64,000 nt of DNA from Limnobacter thiooxidans. GTDB taxonomy: Bacteria; Pseudomonadota; Gammaproteobacteria; Burkholderiales; Burkholderiaceae_B. The translations under genes and the position numbers were made by a program. This document shows, piece after piece, positions 43,981-53,728 of the stretch (position 1 is the first letter of the stretch; every line of letters starts with the position of its first letter). The notes under the pieces are model-generated. The model ran no database searches. It was not told where the DNA came from and saw only the letters and a list, made by a program, of their open reading frames with translations. Where the stretch lies: the NCBI RefSeq assembly GCF_036323495.1, contig NZ_AP028947.1, forward strand, positions 1,798,001 through 1,862,000. Direction: 5' to 3'.

Positions 43981-46900
43981 CTATTGGTGACGGCGAGCCA
44001 TGGTTTCCCAAGCTTTTTGCAAACGTTTCACAGACACTGGCATGGGTGTTCGAAGCTCTTGGGCAAACAAGGAAACCCGCAGTTCCTGCAACTGCCAGGC
44101 AAACTGGTTCAGGCTTTCATCTTCCTGTCCCTTCAGCTGCGAACTGGCACGGATCCAGTGTAATTGAAGATCCGTGACATCTTTCATCAATTGCTTGTCT
44201 CGGTCAATCGAGTTGCGAACACGTTCAAGACGAATTTGAGCGGCTTTCAAATAGCGGGGGTAATGGGCCAATTGTTCCCAGGGTTTTTTCAGCAGAAAAC
44301 CTTTGGGCAACAGCCAGTTGAGCTGGTTTTGGATGTCTGCCACACAATCGGGGAATGACTTGGCCGAGGCCTGCAGCTTTTTGCTGAGAGCGCTGTGCTC
44401 ATTCAGGATAACCAACAGGATTTTGCCAATTTCCTGTGCAATCAAGTTCATTCGTGCCCTGGCCTCTTGTGTCTTGGCTGTGAACTCCTGCTGCGTAGTG
44501 GGCAACCCAGTTGCCAGAGCGCTGCGCATCAGCGTCAACTTGATCCATTGCAATTGCAGCTCTTCGGAAGACCCCAAGGGCATGTACAACATGGCCACTT
44601 TCTGAAAATCAATCAAATTTTTGGTGAGGTATTTCAGCGGTTCTTTCAATGCAATGTTGAACAGGCGAAGCACACCATCCAGATGCACTTTGCGGGCGAT
44701 TTCCTCCTCATCGTACACTTCGATGATGCAATGCTCGCCCATGTCTTTGAGGGCTGGGTAACCAAAAAATGTTTGCCCCCCGCGCTTGATTTCAAGCATG
44801 TCGGGCAGGTTGCCAAAATTCCAGTCTGTAATCGGTTGATCGGTGAAGCCATTGTTCTCAGCTGCTCTTGACGCAGCGCCTGGGGCGGTGTTACTTGCCG
44901 CGTTGCTTGGCGTCTTGCTGCTCACTTTGCCAGCCGCCGCACCGACAGAACTGGATTGAGTACCCACCTGGGCCCGCACCTGCTCCACCACCGCTGAGCT
45001 TTTAAAACTTTCCTGGGCTTTTCTGCCCCACTCTGCCTTGAGTGCAGACAGACTGCGCTGCATGTCCAATTGCCGGCCGTGCTCGTCCAGCAACTTGAAA
45101 TTCATGAAGTGATGCGGGGGCAGTGTCTCAATGCGGAAATCGCTGAGCAGTGGGCGGGCCGGTGTCTCGCTGGCTACGAAGTCACGCAGGCGCTCAAGCA
45201 AAGGCTTTTCGTACAGCTTGGGGTCGAAATGCGCCTCGGCAAACTTTTCTGCAAACTGGGGTACAGGCACGCAGTGGCGGCGAATTTTCTGCGGCAAACT
45301 TTTAAGCAACAGAAGTGCTTTTTCTTTCAGCATGCCCGGCACCAACCACTCGGTGCGCCCCACATTCACCTGGTTCAATAGCATCAACGGGATGGTCAAT
45401 GTGACACCGTCTCGCGGGCTGCCTGGCTCGAAGTGATAACTCAGGTCGAAGGCCAGCCCACCCATTTCCAGTTTTTTGGGATAAAACTCGGTGGTAATGT
45501 CGCCGGCCTTTTTGCTCAGCAAATCTTCCTTGCTCAGGTACAGTGCAGCCAGCATGTCTTTGCTGGCCTGATTGGCCCACACTTCCAGAGTCTGCTGGTT
45601 GTAAACACCCGCAGGCAATTTTTCGTCGTAAAACTGGGCGATCAGGCCTTCATCCACCAGGATATCTTGTCGGCGTGCCTTGTGTTCCAGCTTTTCAAGG
45701 TCTTCAACAAGCTTGCGGTTGTGGACATAGAAAGGCACATTGGTTTTCACCTGCCCCGGCACCAGGCCTTCGTGAATCATTAGCCTGCGGGCCTCGGCCT
45801 GGTTGAAGCGGGCCAGGCTGACACGGCGTTGCGAATAAATTGGCAAGCCGTAGATGGTGCCGGTTTCCATGGCCACTGCCTGGCCAGAACCCTTTTCCCA
45901 GTGCGGGTTGTTGTGGTTGCGTTTCACCAGGTGGCTGCCCACTTTCTCAATCCAGTCGGGCTGAATTTTGGCTACATTGCGCGCGTACAGCCGCGTTGTT
46001 TCAACCAGTTCAGCCGCCATGATCCACTTGCCGCCCTTCTTGAACAGGTTGGACCCAGGATGAATGGAAAACTTGATGCTTCGCGCACCCAGATAAACCG
46101 GATCGGTTTCGTGTTTCAACCCGATGTTGCCCAACAGGCCAGACATCAGGGCCAGATGGATTTGATCGTAATTGGCCGGAGCGTCATTCAGGTGCCACTT
46201 TTGCTCTTTCACCATGGAGGTGAGTTGCTGGTGAACCTCCCCCCACTCGCGAAGGCGGTTGGCTGACAGGAATTTGCGTTGCAGCGTGTTCTTGATTTCG
46301 CGGTTTGTCTGGCTTTTGCCTTTCAAATCGGTATAAAAGCTCCACAGTTTCAGGAAAGACATGAAATCGGATTCTGTGTCTTCAAATTGCTGCTGGGCGT
46401 TGTCTGCGGCTTCCTGTGCATCGATCGGGCGATCGCGCGGGTCCTGAATGGAAAGCGCAGCGGCAAGCACCAGCATCTCGCTCAAACAGGCGCGCTGGCT
46501 GGCTTCGAACAGCATGCGGGCTATTCGGGGGTCAAGCGGCAACTTTGACAAGGCTCGACCAATCTTGGTGAGCCTGCCCGCATCATCCAGCGCATTCAAT
46601 TCGCTCAACAGTTGATAGCCATCGGCAATGGCTCGCCCCATGGGGCGCTGCAAAAACGGAAAGTCCTCCACCTCAGTCAGGTGAAGACTTTTCATCCGCA
46701 AAATCACAGAAGCCAAGGAGGAACGCAGAATTTCCGGATCGGTGTAATCGGTGCGGCCCGCAAAATCAGCTTCCGCATACAGGCGAATGCACACACCATT
46801 GGCAACCCGCCCGCAACGCCCGGCTCGCTGGTTGGCGGACGCCTTGGAAATGCGCTCAACCTGAAGCATTTCCACCTTGTTGCGGTAGCTGTAGCGTTTG

Positions 46901-47898
46901 ACACGGGCCACACCGGAATCGATCACGTATCGGATACCGGGCACGGTCAGCGATGTTTCCGCCACGTTGGTGGACAACACAATCCGCCTTCGCCCGCTGG
47001 GTTTGAAAATGCGTTCCTGTTCCTGGGCGGTCAGCCTTGCAAACAGAGGCAGCACTTCCAGTTGCTGGCGCATGTTCTTGGTCAGGAAGTGGGCCATGTC
47101 GCGAATTTCACGCTCACCGGGCAGGAACATCAAAATGTCGCCCTGCCCTTCGCGGCACAACTCTTCGACGGCATCCAGTGTGGCGGCCTGAAAGGCATCT
47201 TCATCCACTTCATCCGCCAGATTGACTGGTGCGTTTTTACGTCGGCTGGTGTCGAAATCGTTGGGGTCTTTGTAACGCACTTCCACGGGGTACAAACGTC
47301 CGGACACTTCAATCACAGGCGCTGGCTGGCCTTTTGCGTTTTCAAAGTGCTTTGAGAACCGTTCAGCGTCAATGGTCGCCGAGGTCACAATCAGTTTCAA
47401 ATCAGGCCGCTTGCTGAGTACATCCTTCAAGTAGCCCAACAGGAAATCAATATTCAAGCTACGCTCGTGCGCTTCATCGATAATGATGGTGTCGTATTTC
47501 TTGAACAGCGGGTCGGTCTGGCTTTCAGCCAGCAAAATACCATCGGTGACGAGCTTGACCGCTGTGTTTGCATTGGATGCATCCTGAAACCGGATCTTGA
47601 AACCCACCCATTGACCAATCTCGGAATTCAGTTCCTGCGCAATGCGCTTGGCCGTGGCCGTGGCCGCCAACCGGCGCGGTTGCGTGTGAACAATGCTTTG
47701 TCCCTTCAAGCCACGCCCCAATTCCAGGCACATTTTGGGTAGCTGCGTGGTTTTGCCCGAGCCTGTTTCGCCGCACACAATAACCACCTGATTTTGGGCA
47801 ATCAGTTGCTTGATTTCCTCACGGCGCTGGGAGACCGGCAACTCTTCGGGATATCGAATTTCGGGTGGGAGCTGAAGAATTTGTTCTTTTGACAACAC
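43981..47898 (-). CDS. hrpA: ATP-dependent RNA helicase HrpA
   Basis: 1305 residues, the expected length. Walker A GETGSGKTTQLPK at about 41-53, DEAH box (IIIDEAHERSLN) near 139, SAT motif (VTSATIDAERF), then QRAGRCGR motif VI near 357. HA2, OB-fold and the long DUF3418 C-terminal region follow; a linker at about 1000-1015 is Ala/Ser/Thr-rich. HrpA works in fimbrial mRNA processing and rescue of stalled ribosomes in E. coli. Divergent from argA. Confidence 0.97.
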   Translation of the reverse strand: MLSKEQILQLPPEIRYPEELPVSQRREEIKQLIAQNQVVIVCGETGSGKTTQLPKMCLELGRGLKGQSIVHTQPRRLAATATAKRIAQELNSEIGQWVGFKIRFQDASNANTAVKLVTDGILLAESQTDPLFKKYDTIIIDEAHERSLNIDFLLGYLKDVLSKRPDLKLIVTSATIDAERFSKHFENAKGQPAPVIEVSGRLYPVEVRYKDPNDFDTSRRKNAPVNLADEVDEDAFQAATLDAVEELCREGQGDILMFLPGEREIRDMAHFLTKNMRQQLEVLPLFARLTAQEQERIFKPSGRRRIVLSTNVAETSLTVPGIRYVIDSGVARVKRYSYRNKVEMLQVERISKASANQRAGRCGRVANGVCIRLYAEADFAGRTDYTDPEILRSSLASVILRMKSLHLTEVEDFPFLQRPMGRAIADGYQLLSELNALDDAGRLTKIGRALSKLPLDPRIARMLFEASQRACLSEMLVLAAALSIQDPRDRPIDAQEAADNAQQQFEDTESDFMSFLKLWSFYTDLKGKSQTNREIKNTLQRKFLSANRLREWGEVHQQLTSMVKEQKWHLNDAPANYDQIHLALMSGLLGNIGLKHETDPVYLGARSIKFSIHPGSNLFKKGGKWIMAAELVETTRLYARNVAKIQPDWIEKVGSHLVKRNHNNPHWEKGSGQAVAMETGTIYGLPIYSQRRVSLARFNQAEARRLMIHEGLVPGQVKTNVPFYVHNRKLVEDLEKLEHKARRQDILVDEGLIAQFYDEKLPAGVYNQQTLEVWANQASKDMLAALYLSKEDLLSKKAGDITTEFYPKKLEMGGLAFDLSYHFEPGSPRDGVTLTIPLMLLNQVNVGRTEWLVPGMLKEKALLLLKSLPQKIRRHCVPVPQFAEKFAEAHFDPKLYEKPLLERLRDFVASETPARPLLSDFRIETLPPHHFMNFKLLDEHGRQLDMQRSLSALKAEWGRKAQESFKSSAVVEQVRAQVGTQSSSVGAAAGKVSSKTPSNAASNTAPGAASRAAENNGFTDQPITDWNFGNLPDMLEIKRGGQTFFGYPALKDMGEHCIIEVYDEEEIARKVHLDGVLRLFNIALKEPLKYLTKNLIDFQKVAMLYMPLGSSEELQLQWIKLTLMRSALATGLPTTQQEFTAKTQEARARMNLIAQEIGKILLVILNEHSALSKKLQASAKSFPDCVADIQNQLNWLLPKGFLLKKPWEQLAHYPRYLKAAQIRLERVRNSIDRDKQLMKDVTDLQLHWIRASSQLKGQEDESLNQFAWQLQELRVSLFAQELRTPMPVSVKRLQKAWETMARRHQ

Positions 47899-47955
47899 AA
47901 ATAACCAATATGGGGTTCAAAATCCGATCAAATCGGGGAAAAACAGCGAGAACAC

Positions 47956-47983
47956 TGGACGGGACGCGATCGGAAATTATAAT
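47956..47983 (+). promoter_or_regulatory. Putative promoter of argA
   Basis: -10 TATAAT (47978-47983, perfect) with -35 TGGACG (47956-47961, four of six) at a 16-base spacing, in the hrpA/argA divergent gap. Confidence 0.5.
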
Positions 47984-48049
47984 CAATCGGACGAGCGGCT
48001 GCGGCTGCCCCACAGTGTATTCCCTTTTTTCAGGACAGCCCCCAAGCCA

Positions 48050-49390
48050 ATGAGCAACGCCCCCAGCAACGACGACCTTTCCATGAACAGCCAGACCTTT
48101 GTTCAATGGCTGCGAACTGTTGCGCCCTACATTCACGCATTTCGCGGAAAAACCTTTGTGGTGGCCGTGGATGGCGAATTGGCCCACCAGGGTTACCTGA
48201 ATTCATTGGCCCAGGATTTGTCACTTTTGCATGCCATGGGCATGCGAATCGTGATGGTTTGCGGGTCACGCCCCCAGGTTGAAGAGCAGCTGGCATTGCG
48301 AAGCATTCAACCCGCGTTTCACAAGGGTTGGCGAATTACCGACAAAGGCGCACTGGAGTGTGCGAAAGAAGCCGCAGGTGAATTGCGCTTGGACATTGAA
48401 GCGGCATTTTCACAAGGCTTGCCCAATACGCCCATGGCACATTCGTCCATGCGTGTCATTTCCGGAAACTTCATTACAGCGCGCCCCATGGGCATCTTGG
48501 ATGGAGTGGATTTGCAGCACACGGGGTTGGTTCGAAAAATAGATGTGCCTGCAATTCAGATGAGCTTGAACAGCAGCGCCATCGTGTTGCTGTCCACAAT
48601 TGGATTTTCGCCCACCGGCGAAGCATTCAACCTGAGCATGGAAGATGTAGCGACCAGCACGGCGCGGGCCATCAAGGCGGACAAGCTGATTTTCGTCAGC
48701 CAGATTGAAGGCATATTTGACAAGAATGGCAAGCTGCTGGAAGAACTGGAGCTGGACCGCGCACGCGAAATCATGCTGCAACACGACCTGCCCGAGCTGA
48801 CCAAAGATTACCTGGAGTGCTGCATTCTTGCCGTTCAAGGCGGTGTGGGGCGAGCCCACATTGTGCCGCTGAACCTGGATGGTGGCGTGATGCTGGAGCT
48901 GTTCTCGCACGATGGCGTGGGCACCATGGTATCGGAAGAAAACCTTGAAAGCCTGCGACACGCCACGCTGGATGATTCTGGCGGTATCAAGACCCTGATT
49001 GAGCCGCTTGAAATGGCGGGCATTCTGGTTCGCCGCGGACGCGACCGCATTGAACGTGACATTGACCATTTCACCGTGCTTGAACACGACGGCATCTTGT
49101 GGGGCTGTGCGGCCATGTACCCTTACCACGCCGAAGGTTTGGCAGAACTCGCCTGCCTGGTGGTACACCCCTCCTGGCAAGGTACCGGTGATGGCGAACG
49201 CCTGCTGAAAAAAATTGAACACGATGCGCGCAAGCAAGGTTTGAAACAGCTGTTTGTATTGACCACACAGACTTCCCACTTCTTTTTGAAGCGCGGCTTC
49301 GTGGTGGGCGATGTGGACAAGCTACCCATTGAACGCAAACGCCTCTACGACTGGAACAGAAAATCCCAGGTGATGATTAAAACCCTGTGA
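48050..49390 (+). CDS. argA: Amino-acid N-acetyltransferase (N-acetylglutamate synthase)
   Basis: First step of arginine synthesis, acetylating glutamate with acetyl-CoA. 446 residues: an amino-acid kinase-like domain to about 290 (FVVAVDGELAHQG, VMVCGSRPQVEEQL, LSTIGFSPTGEAFNLS) that binds arginine for feedback, then a GNAT domain (ELACLVVHPSWQGTGDGERL as acetyl-CoA motif A). Start ATG 48050, with AGGA at ~48031; ATG 48083 is an alternative. The arginine pathway's last gene, argH, lies 40 kb away. Confidence 0.95.
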   Translation: MSNAPSNDDLSMNSQTFVQWLRTVAPYIHAFRGKTFVVAVDGELAHQGYLNSLAQDLSLLHAMGMRIVMVCGSRPQVEEQLALRSIQPAFHKGWRITDKGALECAKEAAGELRLDIEAAFSQGLPNTPMAHSSMRVISGNFITARPMGILDGVDLQHTGLVRKIDVPAIQMSLNSSAIVLLSTIGFSPTGEAFNLSMEDVATSTARAIKADKLIFVSQIEGIFDKNGKLLEELELDRAREIMLQHDLPELTKDYLECCILAVQGGVGRAHIVPLNLDGGVMLELFSHDGVGTMVSEENLESLRHATLDDSGGIKTLIEPLEMAGILVRRGRDRIERDIDHFTVLEHDGILWGCAAMYPYHAEGLAELACLVVHPSWQGTGDGERLLKKIEHDARKQGLKQLFVLTTQTSHFFLKRGFVVGDVDKLPIERKRLYDWNRKSQVMIKTL

Positions 49391-49424
49391 ATTCACCCTG
49401 CCTTGACTCCCGGAGTGATGCCAC

Positions 49425-50627
49425 ATGAGCACCTTCAAGCACCACGATTCTGCCCATGGCCTGAGCACTGAGATTGTTCATTCAAAACCGGTCAGCGCAA
49501 GCGGATTTTCAGCCTTGCCCGTGCCGGTATATCGTGGCTCCAGCACTTTTTTCGAAAGCACTAAGGCACAACGTGCTGCAGTGGACCCCCTAGGGCTGGA
49601 TTACAGCTACGGCCTGCATGGCAACCCCACCCAATTCACACTGGCCAAAAGGTTGGCTGAAATCGAAGGCACCGTGCATGCACTGGTGTGTCCTTCCGGG
49701 CTGACTGGCATTGTGTTGGTTGCACAGGCTTGCCTTAAAACTGGCGACCACTGGTTGATCCCAGAAAATGTGTATGGCCCGGTTCAAGCGCTGGCGCGAA
49801 ATCTGTTGGCAGATTGCGGTATCGAGTTTTCTGAATACGACCCCTGCAATGCAGATACTGTGCAATCGGCCATCCGATCGAATACCAAATTGATCTGGAC
49901 AGAAGCGCCCGGTTCACTCACCTTCGAAGTGCCTGATTTGAAATCAATTCTGGCTACAGCCAAGGCACAAGGCATTCGAACAGGCATCGACAACACGTGG
50001 TCCGCAGGTATTGCCTACAAACCCTTTGAACACGGTTTTGATTTCAGCGTGCAGGCGTTGACCAAGTACCAGTGTGGCCACGCGGATGTGCTGATGGGCG
50101 CAGTATTGAGCAACAACACCGCAGCCTTTGCAGACGTTGAAAGAAAGAACCGGATTTTGGGATTGGGTGTTTCACCCACCGACTGCAGCCTGGTGTTGAG
50201 AGGCTTGCTTACGCTGCCATTGCGCTATGCCAAACAAGCTGAAAGTGGCTTGCAGGTAGCAAAGGCATTGAGCCGAAATACAGCAATTGCAAAGGTGCTG
50301 CACCCTGAGTTTGAAGAATGCCCCGGCCATGCGTTTTACAAGCGTGATTTCAACGGTTTTGCGAGTATTTTTTCAGTGGTGTTGAAACCTGAATTCACCG
50401 ACGCACAAGCCTGCAAAATTGTCGACAACCTGAAGCTTTTCAAGATTGCTTATTCATGGGGCGGCCCGGAAAGCCTGGCTTTGGTTGTCAATGTTCCTGA
50501 AAGCCGCAAGCGGCATTTGGCAGGAAGCGATGGCGTGTGCGGGCAGATACTTCGACTGGCGATTGGGCTGGAAGAACCGGCAGACTTGATCGCGGACTTG
50601 ATGCAGGCGATTGAGGCTGCAGTTTAA
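49425..50627 (+). CDS. metC: Cystathionine beta-lyase
   Basis: PLP enzyme that splits cystathionine into homocysteine, pyruvate and ammonia for methionine synthesis. 400 residues of the Cys/Met metabolism family. Landmarks: PVYRGSSTFFES, DYSYGLHGNPTQFTLAKRLA, VCPSGLTGIVLV, and TKYQCGHADVLMG with the PLP Lys near residue 214. WGGPESLALV near the C-terminus favours cystathionine beta-lyase over gamma-synthase. CGGAG precedes the ATG; 34 bases after argA. Confidence 0.93.
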   Translation: MSTFKHHDSAHGLSTEIVHSKPVSASGFSALPVPVYRGSSTFFESTKAQRAAVDPLGLDYSYGLHGNPTQFTLAKRLAEIEGTVHALVCPSGLTGIVLVAQACLKTGDHWLIPENVYGPVQALARNLLADCGIEFSEYDPCNADTVQSAIRSNTKLIWTEAPGSLTFEVPDLKSILATAKAQGIRTGIDNTWSAGIAYKPFEHGFDFSVQALTKYQCGHADVLMGAVLSNNTAAFADVERKNRILGLGVSPTDCSLVLRGLLTLPLRYAKQAESGLQVAKALSRNTAIAKVLHPEFEECPGHAFYKRDFNGFASIFSVVLKPEFTDAQACKIVDNLKLFKIAYSWGGPESLALVVNVPESRKRHLAGSDGVCGQILRLAIGLEEPADLIADLMQAIEAAV

Positions 50628-50655
50628 GCTACACGCGCCGGTTTCTTTGTCTGCT

Positions 50656-50710
50656 TGCAAGGCGCTGACCCTTCAGGCTGCAAGACGCTGACCTTTCAGG
50701 CTGCAAGGTG
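50656..50710. repeat. 23-base tandem repeat, 2.4 copies
   Basis: Units begin with TGCAAG at 50656, 50679 and 50702. The first two read TGCAAGRCGCTGACCYTTCA followed by GGC and differ at two bases; the third is partial. Confidence 0.8.
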
Positions 50711-50807
50711 CATGTCGTAATACGCCTATCCATTGATTCGTTTACGCAGGCGCATACCCTCTTCCGCCGAAAGCCTGTATTTCCCTTTTTTGAATGTCAC
50801 ACTTACT

Positions 50808-50859
50808 CACCGTGGTTCGGCAAAACACATGGCCGAACACGGTGTCGGCTTGCAGCCGA
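50808..50859. repeat. Paired hairpins, REP-like
   Basis: CACCGTGGTTCGGC (50808-50821) pairs, with one unpaired base, with GCCGAACACGGTG (50832-50844). Immediately after, TCGGCT (50845-50850) and AGCCGA (50854-50859) form a perfect second hairpin. The two-hairpin arrangement resembles a REP/BIME unit. Confidence 0.6.
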
Positions 50860-50961
50860 ACGTTGCGTGTGAATTCAAAACGGGCAGGCTTTCTTGAATG
50901 GCGGTGCGAGGGCCACGCTGCCTTCGCAAACTCGAAGAACAGCGCCTGTGACACGCTGAAA

Positions 50962-51006
50962 GCGACCTGCGACCTGCGACCTGCGACCTGCGACCTGCGA
51001 CCTGCG
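50962..51006. repeat. Heptanucleotide tandem repeat (GCGACCT)6
   Basis: Six perfect copies of GCGACCT from 50962 to 51003 plus a partial seventh. No spacer, so not CRISPR. Likely prone to slippage. Confidence 0.95.
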
Positions 51007-51246
51007 GCGTTCAGTGAATCACCAGCCCTTTCACCAGCGCAAGTTCGCAGCCTGAGCGAGGTGTTCGTTTGCTGCATCATCTTGCCGATTCAGGGCAAGG
51101 CTTCCCGGCTGATTAGCAGCGCGGGGCGATTCCGAGAGGAATCGATGCGAGCACGCTTTAGCGTGTCGCATACCCCAAGCCAGAATCAACGAGACGGGAA
51201 ATCGGCCTTGTCCAAGGCGAGATGAGCAGCAATGAACACCTCAAAG

Positions 51247-51275
51247 GCTGCTCAACAAAAGCGTTGTTGAGCAGC
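51247..51275 (-). terminator. 12-base-pair hairpin, possible decarboxylase terminator
   Basis: GCTGCTCAACAA (51247-51258) pairs perfectly with TTGTTGAGCAGC (51264-51275) around a five-base loop. It lies 56 bases after the decarboxylase stop. On the minus strand only CTTTG follows, so termination may be weak or Rho-assisted. Confidence 0.5.
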
Positions 51276-51330
51276 ATCGAACACCGACTCAAAGGCCGGC
51301 GCAACGCACGCCGAACATGGCTTGCGATGC

Positions 51331-53586
51331 TTATACCTTCACGCAATCCACGAAGTAGCTAACGTTGCCATTCTCGTCTTCGATCTCGACCAAACCATGA
51401 ATGTCGGTTTCGAAACCTGGGAATTGCTTGTTGAAATCCCGAGCAAACTTCAAATAGTCCATGATGGTGCTGTTGAATATTTCACCCGGAATCAACAAAG
51501 GAATACCTGGTGGATAAGGTGTCAACAACGCAGACGTAATGCGGCCTTCCAGGTCGTCAATTGCGACACGCTCGATTTCACGGTGAGCCACTTTGGCGTA
51601 GGCATCTGCCGGCACCATGGCGGGTTGCATGTCGCTCAAATACATTTCAGTGGTCAAGCGTGCCACATCACTCTTGCGGTACATGTCGTGAATGGTGTTG
51701 CACAGGTCGCGCAAGCCCACGCGTTCATAGCGGGGATGGGCCTGACAAAACTCGGGAATCACGCGCCACAAGGGTTGGTTCTTGTCGTAATCATCCTTGA
51801 ACTGCTGCAGTGCAGTCACCAGCGTGTTCCAGCGGCCTTTGGTAATGCCAATGGTGAACATGATGAAGAAGGAATACAGACCTGTTTTCTCCACGATCAC
51901 ACCATGCTCGGCAAGGTACTTGGTCACGATCGAAGCTGGAATGCCCGCATCGGAAAACTGACCGTTCACATCCAGCCCCGGGTTCACAATGGTGGCCTTG
52001 ATGGGGTCGAGCATGTTGAAGCCGTTGGCCATTTTGCCAAAGCCGTGCCAGGTGTCAGTGGTGTGAATGAGCCAGTCATCGCGCGGGCTCATTCCCTCTT
52101 CGCTCAACACGTCAGGGCCCCACACCTTGAACCACCAGTCGTCACCGAACTCTTCATCCACCTTGCGCATGGCGCGGCGGAAATCCAGTGCTTCAATGAT
52201 GCTTTCTTCAACCAAAGCGGTGCCACCGGGTGGCTCCATCATGGCTGCAGCCACGTCACAGCTGGCAATAATGGCGTATTGCGGGCTGGTCGAGGTGTGC
52301 ATCAAATAGGCTTCGTTGAAAATATGGCGGTCCAGCTTACGGTTCTCGGATTCCTGCACAAGAATTTGCGAGGCCTGCGACAAGCCAGCCAGCATCTTGT
52401 GAGTGGACTGCGTGGCAAACACCAAGGAATCCTTGGTGCGCGGGCGGTCTTTTCCAATCGCATGCATGTCTTTGTACATGGGGTGGAAGCTGGCGTGTGG
52501 CAGCCAGGCTTCGTCAAAGTGCAAAGTGTCAATTTCAGAACCTAGCACTTCCTTGATCATTTCCACGTTGTACAGCACACCGTCATAGGTGCTTTGCGTA
52601 ATCGTCAAAATACGGGGCTTCTTGTTCTTGGCCTTGCTGGCAAACGGGTGGTTTGCAATTTTACGGGCAATGCTTTCTGGCTGAAACTCTTCAAGCGGAA
52701 TGGGACCAATAATGCCCAAATGGTTGCGAGTTGGGGTCAGAAAAACCGGAATGGCGCCTGTCATTGTGATGGAATGCAAAATCGATTTGTGGCAGTTGCG
52801 GTCAACCACCACAATGTCGCCTGGCGCCACGTTGGCGTGCCACACCATCTTGTTGGAAGTGGACGTGCCATTGGTCACGAAGAAGCAATGGTCAGCATTG
52901 AAAATGCGGGCAGCATTGCGTTCAGAGGCAGCCACAGGCCCTGTGTGGTCAAGCAACTGGCCTAGTTCATCTACCGCGTTGCAAACGTCAGCGCGCAACA
53001 TGTTCTCGCCAAAAAACTGGTGAAACATCTGGCCCACAGGGCTTTTCAAAAACGCTACGCCGCCGGAATGGCCAGGGCAGTGCCAAGAGTAGGAACCATC
53101 TTGCGCGTAATGTACAAGCGCGCGGAAAAACGGGGGCGCCAGTGAGTCCAGGTAGCTTTTGGCTTCACGAATGATGTGACGGGCCACGAATTCCGGTGTG
53201 TCCTCGAACATGTGAATAAAGCCATGCAACTCTTTCAGAATGGCATTGGGAATGTGTCGCGATGTGCGGGTTTCACCGTACAAATAAATTGGAATGTCTG
53301 CGTTCTTGAAGCGGATTTCCTGAACGAAATTATTCAGGTTTTGCAGTGCGTCTTCAATTTCCTTTTTGCTACCCAAGCCGAATTCTTCATCGTCAATCGA
53401 CAATATGAAAGCGCTTGCGCGGCTTTGCTGTTGGGCAAACTGGGAAAGATCGTGATAACTCGTCACTCCCAGTACTTCAACGCCCTCTTTTTCGATTGCG
53501 TCAGCCAAGGCGCGAATGCCGAGACCAGATGCATTCTCGGAGCGGAAATCTTCGTCAATGATGACAATGGGAAAACGAAATTTCAT
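51331..53586 (-). CDS. Orn/Lys/Arg decarboxylase (PLP fold III, wing domain)
   Basis: 751 residues, matching inducible AdiA/LdcC-type decarboxylases. N-terminal wing (flavodoxin-like) domain to about 130, then the PLP domain: HCPGHSGGVAFLKSPVG, NGTSTSNKMVWHANV, DEAWLPHASFHP, and STHKML with the PLP Lys near residue 395. C-terminal domain from about 580. Converts a basic amino acid to its amine plus CO2, used in polyamine synthesis or acid resistance. Lysine, arginine and ornithine forms cannot be told apart by eye. No adjacent antiporter gene. Confidence 0.93.
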   Translation of the reverse strand: MKFRFPIVIIDEDFRSENASGLGIRALADAIEKEGVEVLGVTSYHDLSQFAQQQSRASAFILSIDDEEFGLGSKKEIEDALQNLNNFVQEIRFKNADIPIYLYGETRTSRHIPNAILKELHGFIHMFEDTPEFVARHIIREAKSYLDSLAPPFFRALVHYAQDGSYSWHCPGHSGGVAFLKSPVGQMFHQFFGENMLRADVCNAVDELGQLLDHTGPVAASERNAARIFNADHCFFVTNGTSTSNKMVWHANVAPGDIVVVDRNCHKSILHSITMTGAIPVFLTPTRNHLGIIGPIPLEEFQPESIARKIANHPFASKAKNKKPRILTITQSTYDGVLYNVEMIKEVLGSEIDTLHFDEAWLPHASFHPMYKDMHAIGKDRPRTKDSLVFATQSTHKMLAGLSQASQILVQESENRKLDRHIFNEAYLMHTSTSPQYAIIASCDVAAAMMEPPGGTALVEESIIEALDFRRAMRKVDEEFGDDWWFKVWGPDVLSEEGMSPRDDWLIHTTDTWHGFGKMANGFNMLDPIKATIVNPGLDVNGQFSDAGIPASIVTKYLAEHGVIVEKTGLYSFFIMFTIGITKGRWNTLVTALQQFKDDYDKNQPLWRVIPEFCQAHPRYERVGLRDLCNTIHDMYRKSDVARLTTEMYLSDMQPAMVPADAYAKVAHREIERVAIDDLEGRITSALLTPYPPGIPLLIPGEIFNSTIMDYLKFARDFNKQFPGFETDIHGLVEIEDENGNVSYFVDCVKV

Positions 53587-53728
53587 TGATCTTCCTGTGA
53601 TCGGGGTTTAAAACGGGCTGGCATCAAACACGCCAAAGCCACAACAAGCCTGCATTATCCACTACGTGGTGCCCTGCACCAAGTCCTATTGTCGCTCAAT
53701 TATCCCTCGATGTAGTGACTTCACGGAA

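Larger units (their letters stand above)
50628..51330. other. Repeat-rich non-coding block
   Basis: About 700 bases between metC and the decarboxylase gene, with no convincing gene. It holds a 23-base tandem repeat, a cluster of hairpins, a 7-base repeat in six copies and a 12-base-pair hairpin (each listed separately). Open frames on both strands cross it but translate into low-complexity or repeat-driven sequence. Confidence 0.7.

Noticed and set aside
50742..51225. Two overlapping open frames (112 codons minus, 143 codons plus) across the repeat-rich block
   Set aside because: Both depend on the GCGACCT repeat (RRSQVAG-like or ATCDLRP-like translation), lack ribosome sites and have no family-like sequence.
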